A DNA stretch of 6,832 bases from Actinobacteria bacterium RBG_16_64_13 (lineage in GTDB: Bacteria > Actinomycetota > Thermoleophilia > RBG-16-64-13): the NCBI GenBank assembly GCA_001768675.1, contig MELN01000008.1:13498-20329 (forward strand), in the 5' to 3' direction. Shown here in pieces: positions 1-5,653 of the stretch (within the stretch, counting starts at the first letter, position 1; each line of letters starts with the position of its first letter). The notes beneath the pieces are model-generated. The model searched no databases. It was not told the origin of the DNA and saw only the letters and a list, made by a program, of their open reading frames with translations. A program made the position numbers and the translations under genes.

Positions 1-213
1 GCTGGTGCTCGGAGGCGCACTGGAGCTGATCGTGGAGACGGCGGAAACCGTCGTGGACGACGAAGCTTCCGCCGACGTGTCGCCGGTCTCGGCGGCGGCG
101 GAGGCGCACCCACCGGTGATGAGCACGACGCTTCCCAATAAGGCGAATAGGCCGACCGCGAGCGGCATCAGACGACGCGGCAGCCACCTGGGCGATCTGG
201 TAGCAAGAGACAT
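1..213 (-). CDS. N-terminal part of a secreted, probably lipid-anchored protein (runs off the left edge)
   Basis: The minus strand is open from an ATG at 213 to the window edge, giving 71 residues with no stop. The start has a clear Shine-Dalgarno, GGAGG at 223-219, five bases before the ATG. The first ~14 residues are rich in Arg and Pro (SPRWLPRRL), followed by a hydrophobic core (residues 16-33) and LITGGC with Cys36. This resembles a lipoprotein signal, although Thr and Gly at -3 and -2 are not the ideal lipobox. After Cys36 the chain is almost entirely Ala, Ser and Thr, a typical surface stalk before a folded domain that lies outside the window, so the function cannot be named. It lies 52 bases after the GNAT gene on the same strand and may be co-transcribed; a weak TANNNT box (TAGCAT, 254-249) is also present. 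The stalk recalls that of the deacetylase at 1248-2102. I am fairly sure it is a gene, less sure of lipidation. Confidence 0.72.
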   Translation of the reverse strand, partial: MSLATRSPRWLPRRLMPLAVGLFALLGSVVLITGGCASAAAETGDTSAEASSSTTVSAVSTISSSAPPSTS

Positions 214-265
214 CCGAGCCTCCCAACGAAGGTTGGAGTTGCCTCTCGATGCTAGTGCGCCGGAG

Positions 266-787
266 CTAAGCTCTGCGTAAAGGAGCGAGGAGATCGAGAC
301 GCCAATCGTTGCTGCGCATCATGTGCCCTTTGGGATACTCGACCTGTTCCTCGCCGAGCAGCTCGAAGCCAAGCCGGCGGCACAGCGCGTTGGAACGGGT
401 GTTGTCCGCCGAAGGGAACGCGTGCATGAACCGATGGCTGCCGCGCGCCCGGGACACTTCGAGCAGGAGGACCATGCCGGCTGTAGCCACTCCCGCGCCC
501 TGATGCTCGGGCACGAGGTGCCAGCCGCACTCCCACACCTTCCCGCCCCGCCAGTCAATCTCCCAGTAGCCCACCCAACCTACGGCAGTTGCCTCCGGTT
601 CAAGGATGATCGTGAACAGACCGTCGGTAGACCCGTCAGAGGCTAGGTACCGCCGGTGGCGAGAGCGAATGGCCTCCGGTGATTCCGGCCCGCCGAGGTG
701 CGCCATCTCTCCCGCGTCGCCCAGCAACCGCTCGAGCAGTTGGAGGTCTTCGGCAGCGTAGGGTCGGAGGTGTACCGGAGGATTCAT
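266..787 (-). CDS. GNAT-family N-acetyltransferase (RimJ/RimL-like)
   Basis: This 173-residue protein is a full-length single-domain acetyltransferase of the GNAT fold, which moves an acetyl group from acetyl-CoA to an amine of a protein, antibiotic or metabolite. The substrate cannot be read from sequence. It shows the opening LRPYAAEDL (residues 7-15), a beta-4 strand with WECGWHLVPEHQ (85-96), and the acetyl-CoA pyrophosphate loop QGAGVA (96-101, matching Q/RxxGxG/A). The motif-B helix around DNTRSNALCRRLGFE (128-142) and a C-terminal WRLDL strand (162-166) follow, all typical of the RimJ/RimL-like branch. The ATG at 787 has no convincing Shine-Dalgarno, but a TANNNT box (TAGGCT, 800-795) sits seven bases upstream, so a leaderless transcript is possible. 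It diverges from the YgbA-like gene with only 36 bases between the two starts. The cytoplasmic location is inferred from the lack of a signal peptide. Confidence 0.9.
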   Translation of the reverse strand: MNPPVHLRPYAAEDLQLLERLLGDAGEMAHLGGPESPEAIRSRHRRYLASDGSTDGLFTIILEPEATAVGWVGYWEIDWRGGKVWECGWHLVPEHQGAGVATAGMVLLLEVSRARGSHRFMHAFPSADNTRSNALCRRLGFELLGEEQVEYPKGHMMRSNDWRLDLLAPLRRA

Positions 788-794
788 GTTTCAA

Positions 795-800
795 AGCCTA
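795..800 (-). promoter_or_regulatory. Putative -10 box of a leaderless GNAT transcript
   Basis: TAGGCT fits TANNNT and ends seven bases before the ATG of the acetyltransferase. This spacing would start the mRNA at or next to the start codon, in agreement with the absence of a ribosome-binding site. No -35 hexamer is evident. Based on pattern only. Confidence 0.35.
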
Positions 801-811
801 GCACTCGTGCG

Positions 812-817
812 TAATGT
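812..817 (+). promoter_or_regulatory. Putative -10 box of a leaderless ygbA-like transcript
   Basis: TAATGT fits TANNNT and ends six bases before the ATG at 824. A poor -35 candidate (TTTCAA, 789-794) lies 17 bases upstream. There is no Shine-Dalgarno before this start, so a leaderless mRNA is the simplest reading. I did not recognise an NsrR-type palindrome here. Confidence 0.4.
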
Positions 818-823
818 AGCGGC

Positions 824-1198
824 ATGAGGGCTGACGATAGAGCCACCTTGCAGTCGCGAAGGCTGCTCCGAGAGCAGGACACCATCGAGGTGATGATCCG
901 CATGTATTGCCGGAGCAATCATCGCGAGACCGTCACGGCGGCGAAGACCGGCGGGGCCGAGTCGCTATGCGAGCGCTGCGCTGCCCTCCTGGAGTACTCG
1001 CGCGGCCGTGTCAGGGCATGCCGGTTTGGCGACGAGAAGCCCATCTGCGCCAATTGCACCGTTCACTGCTTCCGCACCGAGATGAGAGAGCAGACGCGGG
1101 TGGTGATGCGCTACTCAGGGCCACGAATGACCCTTCGGCATCCATATCTGGCTATCAGGCACCTGCTCGACCGCCGGCAACCGTGTCCGAGCCGCTAG
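824..1198 (+). CDS. ygbA: YgbA / nitrous oxide-stimulated promoter family protein
   Basis: The 124-residue product matches the small cysteine-rich family that includes E. coli YgbA (Pfam 'nitrous oxide-stimulated promoter', PF11756). Landmarks in order are EQDTIEVMIRMYC (residues 17-29), the pair CERC (49-52), LLEY (55-58), a Cys at 66, then GDEKPICANCTVHC (69-82), and MRYSGPRM (95-102) followed by HPYLAIRHLLDR (106-117). Cys29, 49, 52, 66, 75, 78 and 82 look like ligands for a metal or iron-sulfur cluster (inferred). In enterobacteria ygbA belongs to the NsrR regulon and is linked to nitrosative stress; its biochemical activity is not settled as far as I know. The length is close to the E. 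coli protein, with a short N-terminal extension if the ATG at 824 is right; Met24 is an alternative but lacks a better ribosome-binding site. It diverges from the GNAT gene and converges with the deacetylase. Confidence 0.8.
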   Translation: MRADDRATLQSRRLLREQDTIEVMIRMYCRSNHRETVTAAKTGGAESLCERCAALLEYSRGRVRACRFGDEKPICANCTVHCFRTEMREQTRVVMRYSGPRMTLRHPYLAIRHLLDRRQPCPSR

Positions 1199-1223
1199 GG
1201 CCCGGCCGGCCGTAGCGCCGCCG

Positions 1224-1240
1224 CGGCGAGGACCTCGCCG
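1224..1240. terminator. GC-rich hairpin between convergent genes
   Basis: CGGCGAG and CTCGCCG pair perfectly (7 bp) around a GAC loop. The hairpin lies between the stop of the ygbA-like gene (1198) and that of the deacetylase (1248). There is no T-tract on either side, so it is at best a U-less or Rho-assisted bidirectional terminator. In DNA this rich in GC such a stem may also arise by chance. Confidence 0.35.
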
Positions 1241-1247
1241 GTCGTGG

Positions 1248-2102
1248 TCAGTCGGCTGCCCCCGGCAGGGCCTCGCGCAGGTTCGCGAACCGGTACCCTC
1301 GCGCCCCGAGCGCGCTCAAGAGCTCGGGGAGAACTTGGGCGGTCTGCTTGCTGCCCACATGCATGAGGATGATGGCCCCCGGCGCGAGCTTGTCGAGAAC
1401 CACGGCCTTGATCTGCGCAGGGGTCCGTTCGGGCTTCCAGTCGAGGGTGTCGATGGTCCAGTACACGCTGAAGTATCCCTCGCCGCCCAGCACCGAGAGC
1501 ATTTTCTTGTTCAGCGCTCCGTAGGGCGCCCGGAACAGGGGCTTGGGATCGTCCGCCCCCAGCTTCGTGAGAGCCGCGGCCGTCTTCTCGATCTCGTTTC
1601 GCATCGCCTTCTCGCTCAGGGTGGTGAAGTCCGGGTGTGAGTACGAGTGGTTGCCGATGGGGTAGCCCGCGTCGACTATCCGCTCGGTCCACTGCGGGAA
1701 GTCACGCACGAATTCGCCGGTGAGAAAGAAGGTTGCTTCCGCGCCCGCCGCTTCCAGGGCGGTGAGAATGTCTTCGAGCGGAGCCGGGTCGTAGGCCGCG
1801 TCGAACGTGAGAGCGACCACCTTGTCTTTGGTGGGTACGCGGGTGTAGTTGGTGGCGGGCACGAGGGTGGTCGAGGTGGAGGAAACCGTCGTGGGGCTGA
1901 CCGTGGTGGTGGGTTGGACGGTGGTCGTTGGCTGTTCGGTGGTGGTGGGTTCCGCGGTGGTCGTCGGACCGAGGGTGGTCGTGCTCCTTGTGCTCAGAGT
2001 GCTGCTCGAGCCCTCGCCGTTCAGAAAGCTGCAGCTACCCAGGAGAAGCCCCGCGGCAAGCGTGACCCCTAGAACTCCCACGACGAACCACGCACGCTTC
2101 AT
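1248..2102 (-). CDS. Lipoprotein polysaccharide deacetylase (NodB/CE4 fold)
   Basis: This 284-residue protein is predicted to be an extracellular, lipid-anchored carbohydrate esterase family 4 enzyme. Such enzymes remove N- or O-acetyl groups from peptidoglycan, chitin-like or other surface glycans using one divalent metal. The signal peptide ends in a good lipobox, LGSC, with Cys24. Residues ~30-85 form a Ser/Thr/Pro stalk with five six-residue PTTT repeats. The NodB domain follows: TFDAAYD (99-105), the metal-binding HSYSH (152-156), RAPYG (191-195), DTLDW (218-222) and the late His in LMHVG (248). The second Asp of the usual TFDD motif is Ala102; Asp105 may replace it, as in the TFDAGYD-type relatives I know of. 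The ATG at 2102 has AAGGG (2116-2112) nine bases upstream. It diverges from the RHH/hydrolase operon. The polymer it acts on cannot be inferred. Confidence 0.9.
   Translation of the reverse strand: MKRAWFVVGVLGVTLAAGLLLGSCSFLNGEGSSSTLSTRSTTTLGPTTTAEPTTTEQPTTTVQPTTTVSPTTVSSTSTTLVPATNYTRVPTKDKVVALTFDAAYDPAPLEDILTALEAAGAEATFFLTGEFVRDFPQWTERIVDAGYPIGNHSYSHPDFTTLSEKAMRNEIEKTAAALTKLGADDPKPLFRAPYGALNKKMLSVLGGEGYFSVYWTIDTLDWKPERTPAQIKAVVLDKLAPGAIILMHVGSKQTAQVLPELLSALGARGYRFANLREALPGAAD
1878..1967 (-). repeat. Five 18-base tandem repeats encoding a PTTTxx stalk
   Basis: Residues 46-75 of the deacetylase read as five hexapeptide units: PTTTAE, PTTTEQ, PTTTVQ, PTTTVS and PTTVSS. At the DNA level these are 18-base imperfect repeats, visible on the plus strand as recurrent GGTGGT and GGTCGT blocks. 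They build the extended, possibly glycosylated linker that holds the enzyme away from the membrane. Copy number may vary between strains. Confidence 0.85.
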
Positions 2103-2235
2103 ACCATATGACCCTTCGTCAAGCGATTCTCCCGAACTGAGACTTGGCCAAGCAGACCGGAGTTCCTCCCACCCGGGCCGGCGGAGTGGCCGGCCACCGG
2201 CGGGCGCATGGTGGGCGAGCAGCCGGGGCCCAAGC

Positions 2236-2241
2236 TACAAT
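2236..2241 (+). promoter_or_regulatory. -10 box (TACAAT) of the RHH-hydrolase operon
   Basis: TACAAT matches the sigma-70 -10 consensus at five of six positions and would start transcription near 2248, about 35 bases before the ATG at 2284. The -35 zone (around 2213-2218) is GC-rich and has no recognisable hexamer, which suits a promoter under specific control. Just downstream, CGAT occurs twice ten bases apart (2242-2245, 2252-2255), a spacing that could suit cooperative RHH dimers (speculative). Confidence 0.5.
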
Positions 2242-2270
2242 CGATGGGTACCGATCATCAGGGACCAGAG

Positions 2271-2275
2271 AGGAG
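2271..2275 (+). promoter_or_regulatory. Shine-Dalgarno site of the RHH gene
   Basis: AGGAG ends eight bases before the ATG at 2284. It decides that start over in-frame upstream codons, since the frame remains open far to the left through the deacetylase region on the opposite strand. Confidence 0.8.
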
Positions 2276-2283
2276 CCACCTGG

Positions 2284-2577
2284 ATGTCCGTCAACCTCTC
2301 TATCAAGAACGTGCCCGACGAGGTCGCCCGCGGGCTACGCAACCGCGCGGCCTACAACCAGAGGTCGCTCCAGCAGGAGCTGCTCGAGATACTGAAGCAG
2401 GCGGTCAAAGACCAGGGGGAGATCACAATCGACGGCCTGCTGGCGGTAGCCCAGCGCAAGAAGCCGGCCCTCGACGAGGCAGCCTCCAAGGTGCTTGCAG
2501 CACACGACGCCGAGCAGGAGAGAATCGCTCAACGCTTCCAGGACCTACTGGGCCGACCCGACGAAGAAGCCTCATGA
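2284..2577 (+). CDS. FitA/VapB-like ribbon-helix-helix antitoxin or transcriptional regulator
   Basis: This 97-residue protein begins with an Arc/MetJ-type ribbon-helix-helix module of the FitA-like antitoxin class. A short beta-strand VNLSIKNVP (residues 3-11) is followed by helix DEVARGLRNRAAYN (12-25) and helix SLQQELLEILKQAV (28-41). RHH dimers of this kind bind the operator through the paired strand and usually repress their own operon. The C-terminal part (42-97) is charged and probably helical, the position where antitoxins grip their toxin. Partners in known FitAB/VapBC loci are PIN-domain nucleases; none is present here. Instead the stop codon overlaps the start of a metallo-hydrolase (ATGA at 2574-2577), which implies translational coupling. 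It could be an autoregulator of that enzyme rather than an antitoxin. The fold is well supported, the antitoxin role is not. Confidence 0.85.
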   Translation: MSVNLSIKNVPDEVARGLRNRAAYNQRSLQQELLEILKQAVKDQGEITIDGLLAVAQRKKPALDEAASKVLAAHDAEQERIAQRFQDLLGRPDEEAS

Positions 2578-3479
2578 AGCAACCGGCATCTGGCCAGGTA
2601 CACGAGCGGATCACTGCCATCGCGGACACGTCATATCCCGCGTACATCGTTCGGGGAGAAGAGAAGCGTCTGATGATCGACTCGGGGGTGAATCTCCTGG
2701 CGCCGCGCTACCTCGCGTCGCTCCAAGAACTACTCGGGGAGGCCGGCGAGCTCGACTACCTCTTCCTCACCCACTCGCATTACGACCACGTGGGATCCGC
2801 GGACTATCTCAAGCGGCATCTTCCCGGCTTGAAGATCGGCGCTCACGAACGAGCCGCAGCCTTGGTGCAAAAGCCATCGGCGTTGGAGACCATGAACGCC
2901 CTAAGCACGAGCCATGTCGACCTCCTCGAGCACAACACCGACGCCGAGGATCTGACGATGCAGCCATTCGAGATCGATATTCACCTCAAGCAGGGCGACG
3001 AGATCGATTTGGGTGGGCTGACCTGCCGCGTTTACGAGACCCCGGGCCACACCAGGGACTCGCTGGCCTATTACATCCCCGAGATAGGGGCCTTGTTTCC
3101 CGGCGATGCGTGCGGCGTGCTGCTGACCGACCGGGAAAGCACGTTGCAGGTCGCGTTCGTGGCCTCATACCAGGCCTACGTCGACTCGCTGGAACTTCTG
3201 ATCGCCCTCGAGCCCAAGCTCGTTTGCCTGGCCCACAACTGGATGCTGACCCAGGAAGATGCGACTGAGTTTCTCCAGCGTTCTCTCGCCGAGACGTTCC
3301 GGTACCGGGAGCTCATCGATGCCTACTTGGACGCCGCCAACGGCGACCCCGAAGACGCAATCAACGAGATGGTGCGCGCCGAGTACGGAGCCAAAGCCCC
3401 CACTAGTCAGCCACGGGCGGCCCACATGGCGAACTTGACCGCTCAGTTCAGGCATATCGCCGCGGTCCGCGCAGAATAA
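2574..3479 (+). CDS. Metallo-beta-lactamase-fold hydrolase
   Basis: The product has 301 residues and a complete metal site of the MBL fold. It shows THSHYDH (residues 66-72: His67, His69, Asp71, His72), His159 in ETPGHT, Asp178 in FPGDA, and His211 in LAHNW. A leading strand with MIDSG (34-38) is also typical. Two metal ions, commonly Zn or Fe, would activate water to cut an ester, thioester, lactone or phosphodiester bond; the substrate is not evident. The spacing and the helical C-terminus (~215-301, including FRYRELIDAYLD) resemble glyoxalase-II-like or lactonase-like hydrolases rather than true beta-lactamases. There is no signal peptide, so it is cytoplasmic. No proper Shine-Dalgarno precedes the start, and translation is probably coupled to the RHH gene through the ATGA overlap. 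A strong hairpin follows its stop by three bases, closing a two-gene operon. Confidence 0.9.
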   Translation: MKQPASGQVHERITAIADTSYPAYIVRGEEKRLMIDSGVNLLAPRYLASLQELLGEAGELDYLFLTHSHYDHVGSADYLKRHLPGLKIGAHERAAALVQKPSALETMNALSTSHVDLLEHNTDAEDLTMQPFEIDIHLKQGDEIDLGGLTCRVYETPGHTRDSLAYYIPEIGALFPGDACGVLLTDRESTLQVAFVASYQAYVDSLELLIALEPKLVCLAHNWMLTQEDATEFLQRSLAETFRYRELIDAYLDAANGDPEDAINEMVRAEYGAKAPTSQPRAAHMANLTAQFRHIAAVRAE

Positions 3480-3482
3480 GAT

Positions 3483-3511
3483 GGGGCCGCGTCTCGCGAC
3501 GCGGCCCCTTT
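3483..3511. terminator. Strong, probably bidirectional, intrinsic terminator
   Basis: GGGGCCGCGTC (3483-3493) pairs perfectly with GACGCGGCCCC (3498-3508) around TCGC, an 11-bp stem. On the plus strand it is followed by TTT, then by GCGGTTCTT. On the minus strand the stem runs into ATCTTATT. It can therefore end both the RHH-hydrolase operon and the convergent beta-helix gene. Confidence 0.85.
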
Positions 3512-3558
3512 GCGGTTCTTGACTATCCGCTCAGTCAGCCGAAGCTGCGGGGCGGCGA

Positions 3559-5409
3559 TTAATGAAAGATCGCTCCGAAGGCCGTGAGCGGAGAGACTTT
3601 GATCATAAGCGCGCCGGTGTACGTGCCGGGTTTCAGCAGCTTGGGTTTTCCGTTGACAGTCAGGCTCAACTTGTAGCCGGCCGGAGCGGTGATCTGGCCG
3701 CTCTTCGTGAAGGTAAGGCTGGTCAAGTATGAAGTCTTGGTCACCACCCATTTTCCGCCGGCGTTCAGGGTGACTTTCACCCCGTAGGGATCGGTGGTCG
3801 CCGCATAGGTGGCTTTCACCATTCCGATGTCTTGGCGGGCGTCGATGGACCTCGGATAGGTGCCGAGGAGTTCCTGGGTGCCGGTCGTGATCGCACCGGC
3901 GATGGTGGCGTTTGACAGGGCGACGTTCACGTTGCCTTTGGCAGTCATGGTGTTGACGATGTCGCCCTTCATGGACATGTTGCTGAAGTTGGCATCGATA
4001 TTGGTGTCGCCCCCGGACTGATCGGGCGACATGGGATCGTCACTGAACATCGCGTGCAGGATGATCCCGTTTCCAGGATTGAGCTGAGCGTTGTCGATAT
4101 TGAGCGTGGGGTAGCTGTTCTTCATCAGAAAGCAGGTCAGGCCCGTATTGAAAGCCGTTCCCTTGTCGATCTCCACCGTGCCCGGGGCCCCGCCGTGGAA
4201 CATCATGCCCCAACGATCGGAGTCGACGACAGACCCGTTGGTGAACGTCGTGGTGCCCGGACCGGTCATGATCACGCCATAGTCGGGGACGTCGAACCTG
4301 CACTTGTCGAAGTAGTCGTCCACCTGCTGGTCCGAGTAGGCGCCGTAGCCGCTCTCGACGACCTTGATCGTGCAGTTCACGGCGGTCAGGTGCCCGTCCT
4401 GGCACATGTCCGTCGACAGGGCGCCCCATTGCTGCGCTTCGATGTAGCAGTTGTTGTAGGTGGCGGTGCCTTTGCCCACCACGCTGGTCGCCCGGCAGTT
4501 GCCGCTGATGCCCAACATCCAGGGCACGGTCAGCATGGACCCGCCGGTGCCGGGCGGGAACGGGCCACCCAGCCAATCGGCCGGCAGAATGCCCAGCCCG
4601 GTCACGAGGCGGGAATCGTTCACCGTCACGGTGCCTTCGCCGCCGACCCATACCGCACTTCTCGTCACCCCATCGGTGACGATCTTGGCTTTGTTGATGA
4701 CCACGTTCGACGTGCCGGCGACCCGTATGGCTGCGCCGAAGCCGCCGAAGTCATCGTGGCCGTTGCCGGTGAATTCGAGCGTAGAGTTCTGAAGAACGTA
4801 GTTGGAGTCCCCCATGAACATCACGCCGTTGAAATAGTCGCCGGTCGACACGATCTCGAGGTTGGTGGCGGCACTGCGGGTCACCGTGCCCTTCACCGCG
4901 GCCAGCACCGACTTGCCCTGTACGAGGCCGCTATCGTCGATATAGAGACCGGTCCTGTAGGGCCACTCGAACGGTTCGTTGCCCGCCGGGAAAGGAGCGC
5001 CTCTGGGGAGCAGCATCTCCTGTGTGGGCGTGAGGACGATATTGCCCCGATAGGTGCCCGGCTTGATCCGCGACTCTCCCAGGTAGCGCTCGCTGTCGGG
5101 TGAACCGGGCGGGGCGAAGGGTGGCGGAGGATCGAATATCCCGGTGGGAGTTGAGGAATAGTCGCCGCCGGTCTCGACGCCGTCGATGGTCATGGTCACG
5201 GAGAATCCGGCGGCGGCCTTGACCACGCCGCCCGGGGCGATTGAGAGATACTGCAGCGTGGTCACGTCGCCGACTACATACGTTTCTCCTGCGCCCACTG
5301 TCAGCTTGTGCAGACTCGTGGCCATTGCCGCAGACGCCAGCCCGAGCGTCAACGCGACCAGTGCCACCGCGACCACCAGCATCAACAGATACCGATTTCT
5401 TTTGGTCAT
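3559..5409 (-). CDS. Large secreted right-handed parallel beta-helix protein
   Basis: This 616-residue protein starts with a Sec signal peptide: MTKRNR, a hydrophobic core (residues 8-25) and LASAAMA with a likely signal-peptidase-I cut near residues 27-30. The ATG at 5409 is chosen over an upstream in-frame start at 5490 because GGAGGAGAGG (5426-5417) ends seven bases before it and the promoter lies downstream of 5490. Residues ~150-540 show a pectate-lyase-like beta-helix pattern: short strands with recurrent Asn, Gly and Asp turns, for example NYVLQNSTLEFTGNG, NVVINKAKI, TATYNNCYI, LTAVNCTIKV and TTTFTNGSVVD. Six cysteines (305, 321, 336, 346, 370, 426) fall in its core. Residues 36-80 and 546-590 align without gaps with the same pattern, and each is followed by KPGTY, so related domains bracket the helix. 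A glycan-binding or glycan-modifying surface role is possible; I see no certain catalytic residues. Confidence 0.85.
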   Translation of the reverse strand: MTKRNRYLLMLVVAVALVALTLGLASAAMATSLHKLTVGAGETYVVGDVTTLQYLSIAPGGVVKAAAGFSVTMTIDGVETGGDYSSTPTGIFDPPPPFAPPGSPDSERYLGESRIKPGTYRGNIVLTPTQEMLLPRGAPFPAGNEPFEWPYRTGLYIDDSGLVQGKSVLAAVKGTVTRSAATNLEIVSTGDYFNGVMFMGDSNYVLQNSTLEFTGNGHDDFGGFGAAIRVAGTSNVVINKAKIVTDGVTRSAVWVGGEGTVTVNDSRLVTGLGILPADWLGGPFPPGTGGSMLTVPWMLGISGNCRATSVVGKGTATYNNCYIEAQQWGALSTDMCQDGHLTAVNCTIKVVESGYGAYSDQQVDDYFDKCRFDVPDYGVIMTGPGTTTFTNGSVVDSDRWGMMFHGGAPGTVEIDKGTAFNTGLTCFLMKNSYPTLNIDNAQLNPGNGIILHAMFSDDPMSPDQSGGDTNIDANFSNMSMKGDIVNTMTAKGNVNVALSNATIAGAITTGTQELLGTYPRSIDARQDIGMVKATYAATTDPYGVKVTLNAGGKWVVTKTSYLTSLTFTKSGQITAPAGYKLSLTVNGKPKLLKPGTYTGALMIKVSPLTAFGAIFH

Positions 5410-5416
5410 CCTTGCA

Positions 5417-5426
5417 CCTCTCCTCC
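5417..5426 (-). promoter_or_regulatory. Shine-Dalgarno site fixing the beta-helix protein start
   Basis: GGAGGAGAGG on the minus strand ends seven bases before the ATG at 5409. It rules out the longer reading frame, whose extra 27 residues (Arg- and Pro-rich) precede the signal peptide and partly lie upstream of the predicted transcription start. Confidence 0.8.
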
Positions 5427-5448
5427 TCGCGGGTGATGTCGGAGCTTG

Positions 5449-5478
5449 AGCATAGAACCTGCGAGGCAATCGGGTCAA
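5449..5478 (-). promoter_or_regulatory. Sigma-70-type promoter of the beta-helix gene
   Basis: TTGACC (5478-5473) and TATGCT (5454-5449) are separated by 18 bases. Transcription would begin near 5442, giving a leader of about 33 bases that holds the Shine-Dalgarno. This is the best -35/-10 pair in the window and suggests the gene is expressed on its own, not from the small gene upstream. Confidence 0.65.
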
Positions 5479-5504
5479 GGGACAAACCAATCAATCGTAG
5501 GGTG

Positions 5505-5652
5505 GGGCGATCCTATTCGGGAGGAGTTCCGCCCTGAAACGGCAGCCCCCCGTCGGTCGAGCTTGGCAGCTACCGGCGGGGGGCTTACCTCCAAGGCGGT
5601 CGCGGGCGTGCGTTGGGCGGTACGCCGCCGCTCGGCGCTACGCCCGAGCGGC
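5505..5652. other. Run of GC-rich hairpins between two minus-strand genes (possible structured RNA or terminators)
   Basis: Four stems follow one another. 5505-5534: GGGCG/CGCCC with inner TCCT/AGGA. 5545-5584: a 13-bp stem with one G-T pair (GCCCCCCG...CGGGGGGC), capped by a nested AGCT/AGCT stem. 5616-5629: GGCGG/CCGCC around TACG. 5627-5652: GCCGCTCGG/CCGAGCGGC, 9 bp, starting two bases after the stop of the 67-residue gene. The last two overlap by three bases and compete. None is followed by a T-tract. They may end transcription of the small gene without U-runs, or form part of an RNA. I could not match the region to a riboswitch class and see no credible coding frame in it. Confidence 0.5.
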
Positions 5653-5653
5653 A

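Noticed and set aside
2103..2125. TTGACG upstream of the deacetylase as a -35 box
   Set aside because: A 17-base spacing puts the -10 inside the coding sequence with no matching hexamer.
1849..2283. Plus-strand open frame running into the RHH gene from the left
   Set aside because: Its left part is antisense to the repeat stalk of the deacetylase (Val/Gly-rich shadow) and it has no ribosome-binding site; the RHH fold starts exactly at the ATG at 2284.
2284..3479. Classical VapBC/FitAB toxin-antitoxin operon
   Set aside because: The second gene carries MBL metal ligands (HxHxDH, His159, Asp178, His211) and no PIN-domain acidic motif.
5410..5490. Longer start for the beta-helix protein (27 extra residues from 5490)
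   Set aside because: The extension is Arg/Pro-rich ahead of a normal signal peptide, overlaps the promoter, and has no ribosome-binding site; the ATG at 5409 has one.
5461..5600. Cyclic-di-GMP (GEMM) riboswitch before the beta-helix gene
   Set aside because: Some GACAAACC-like and GGTAGC-like fragments occur, but the conserved core (GACGCAAAGCC) is absent and the region lies upstream of the predicted promoter.
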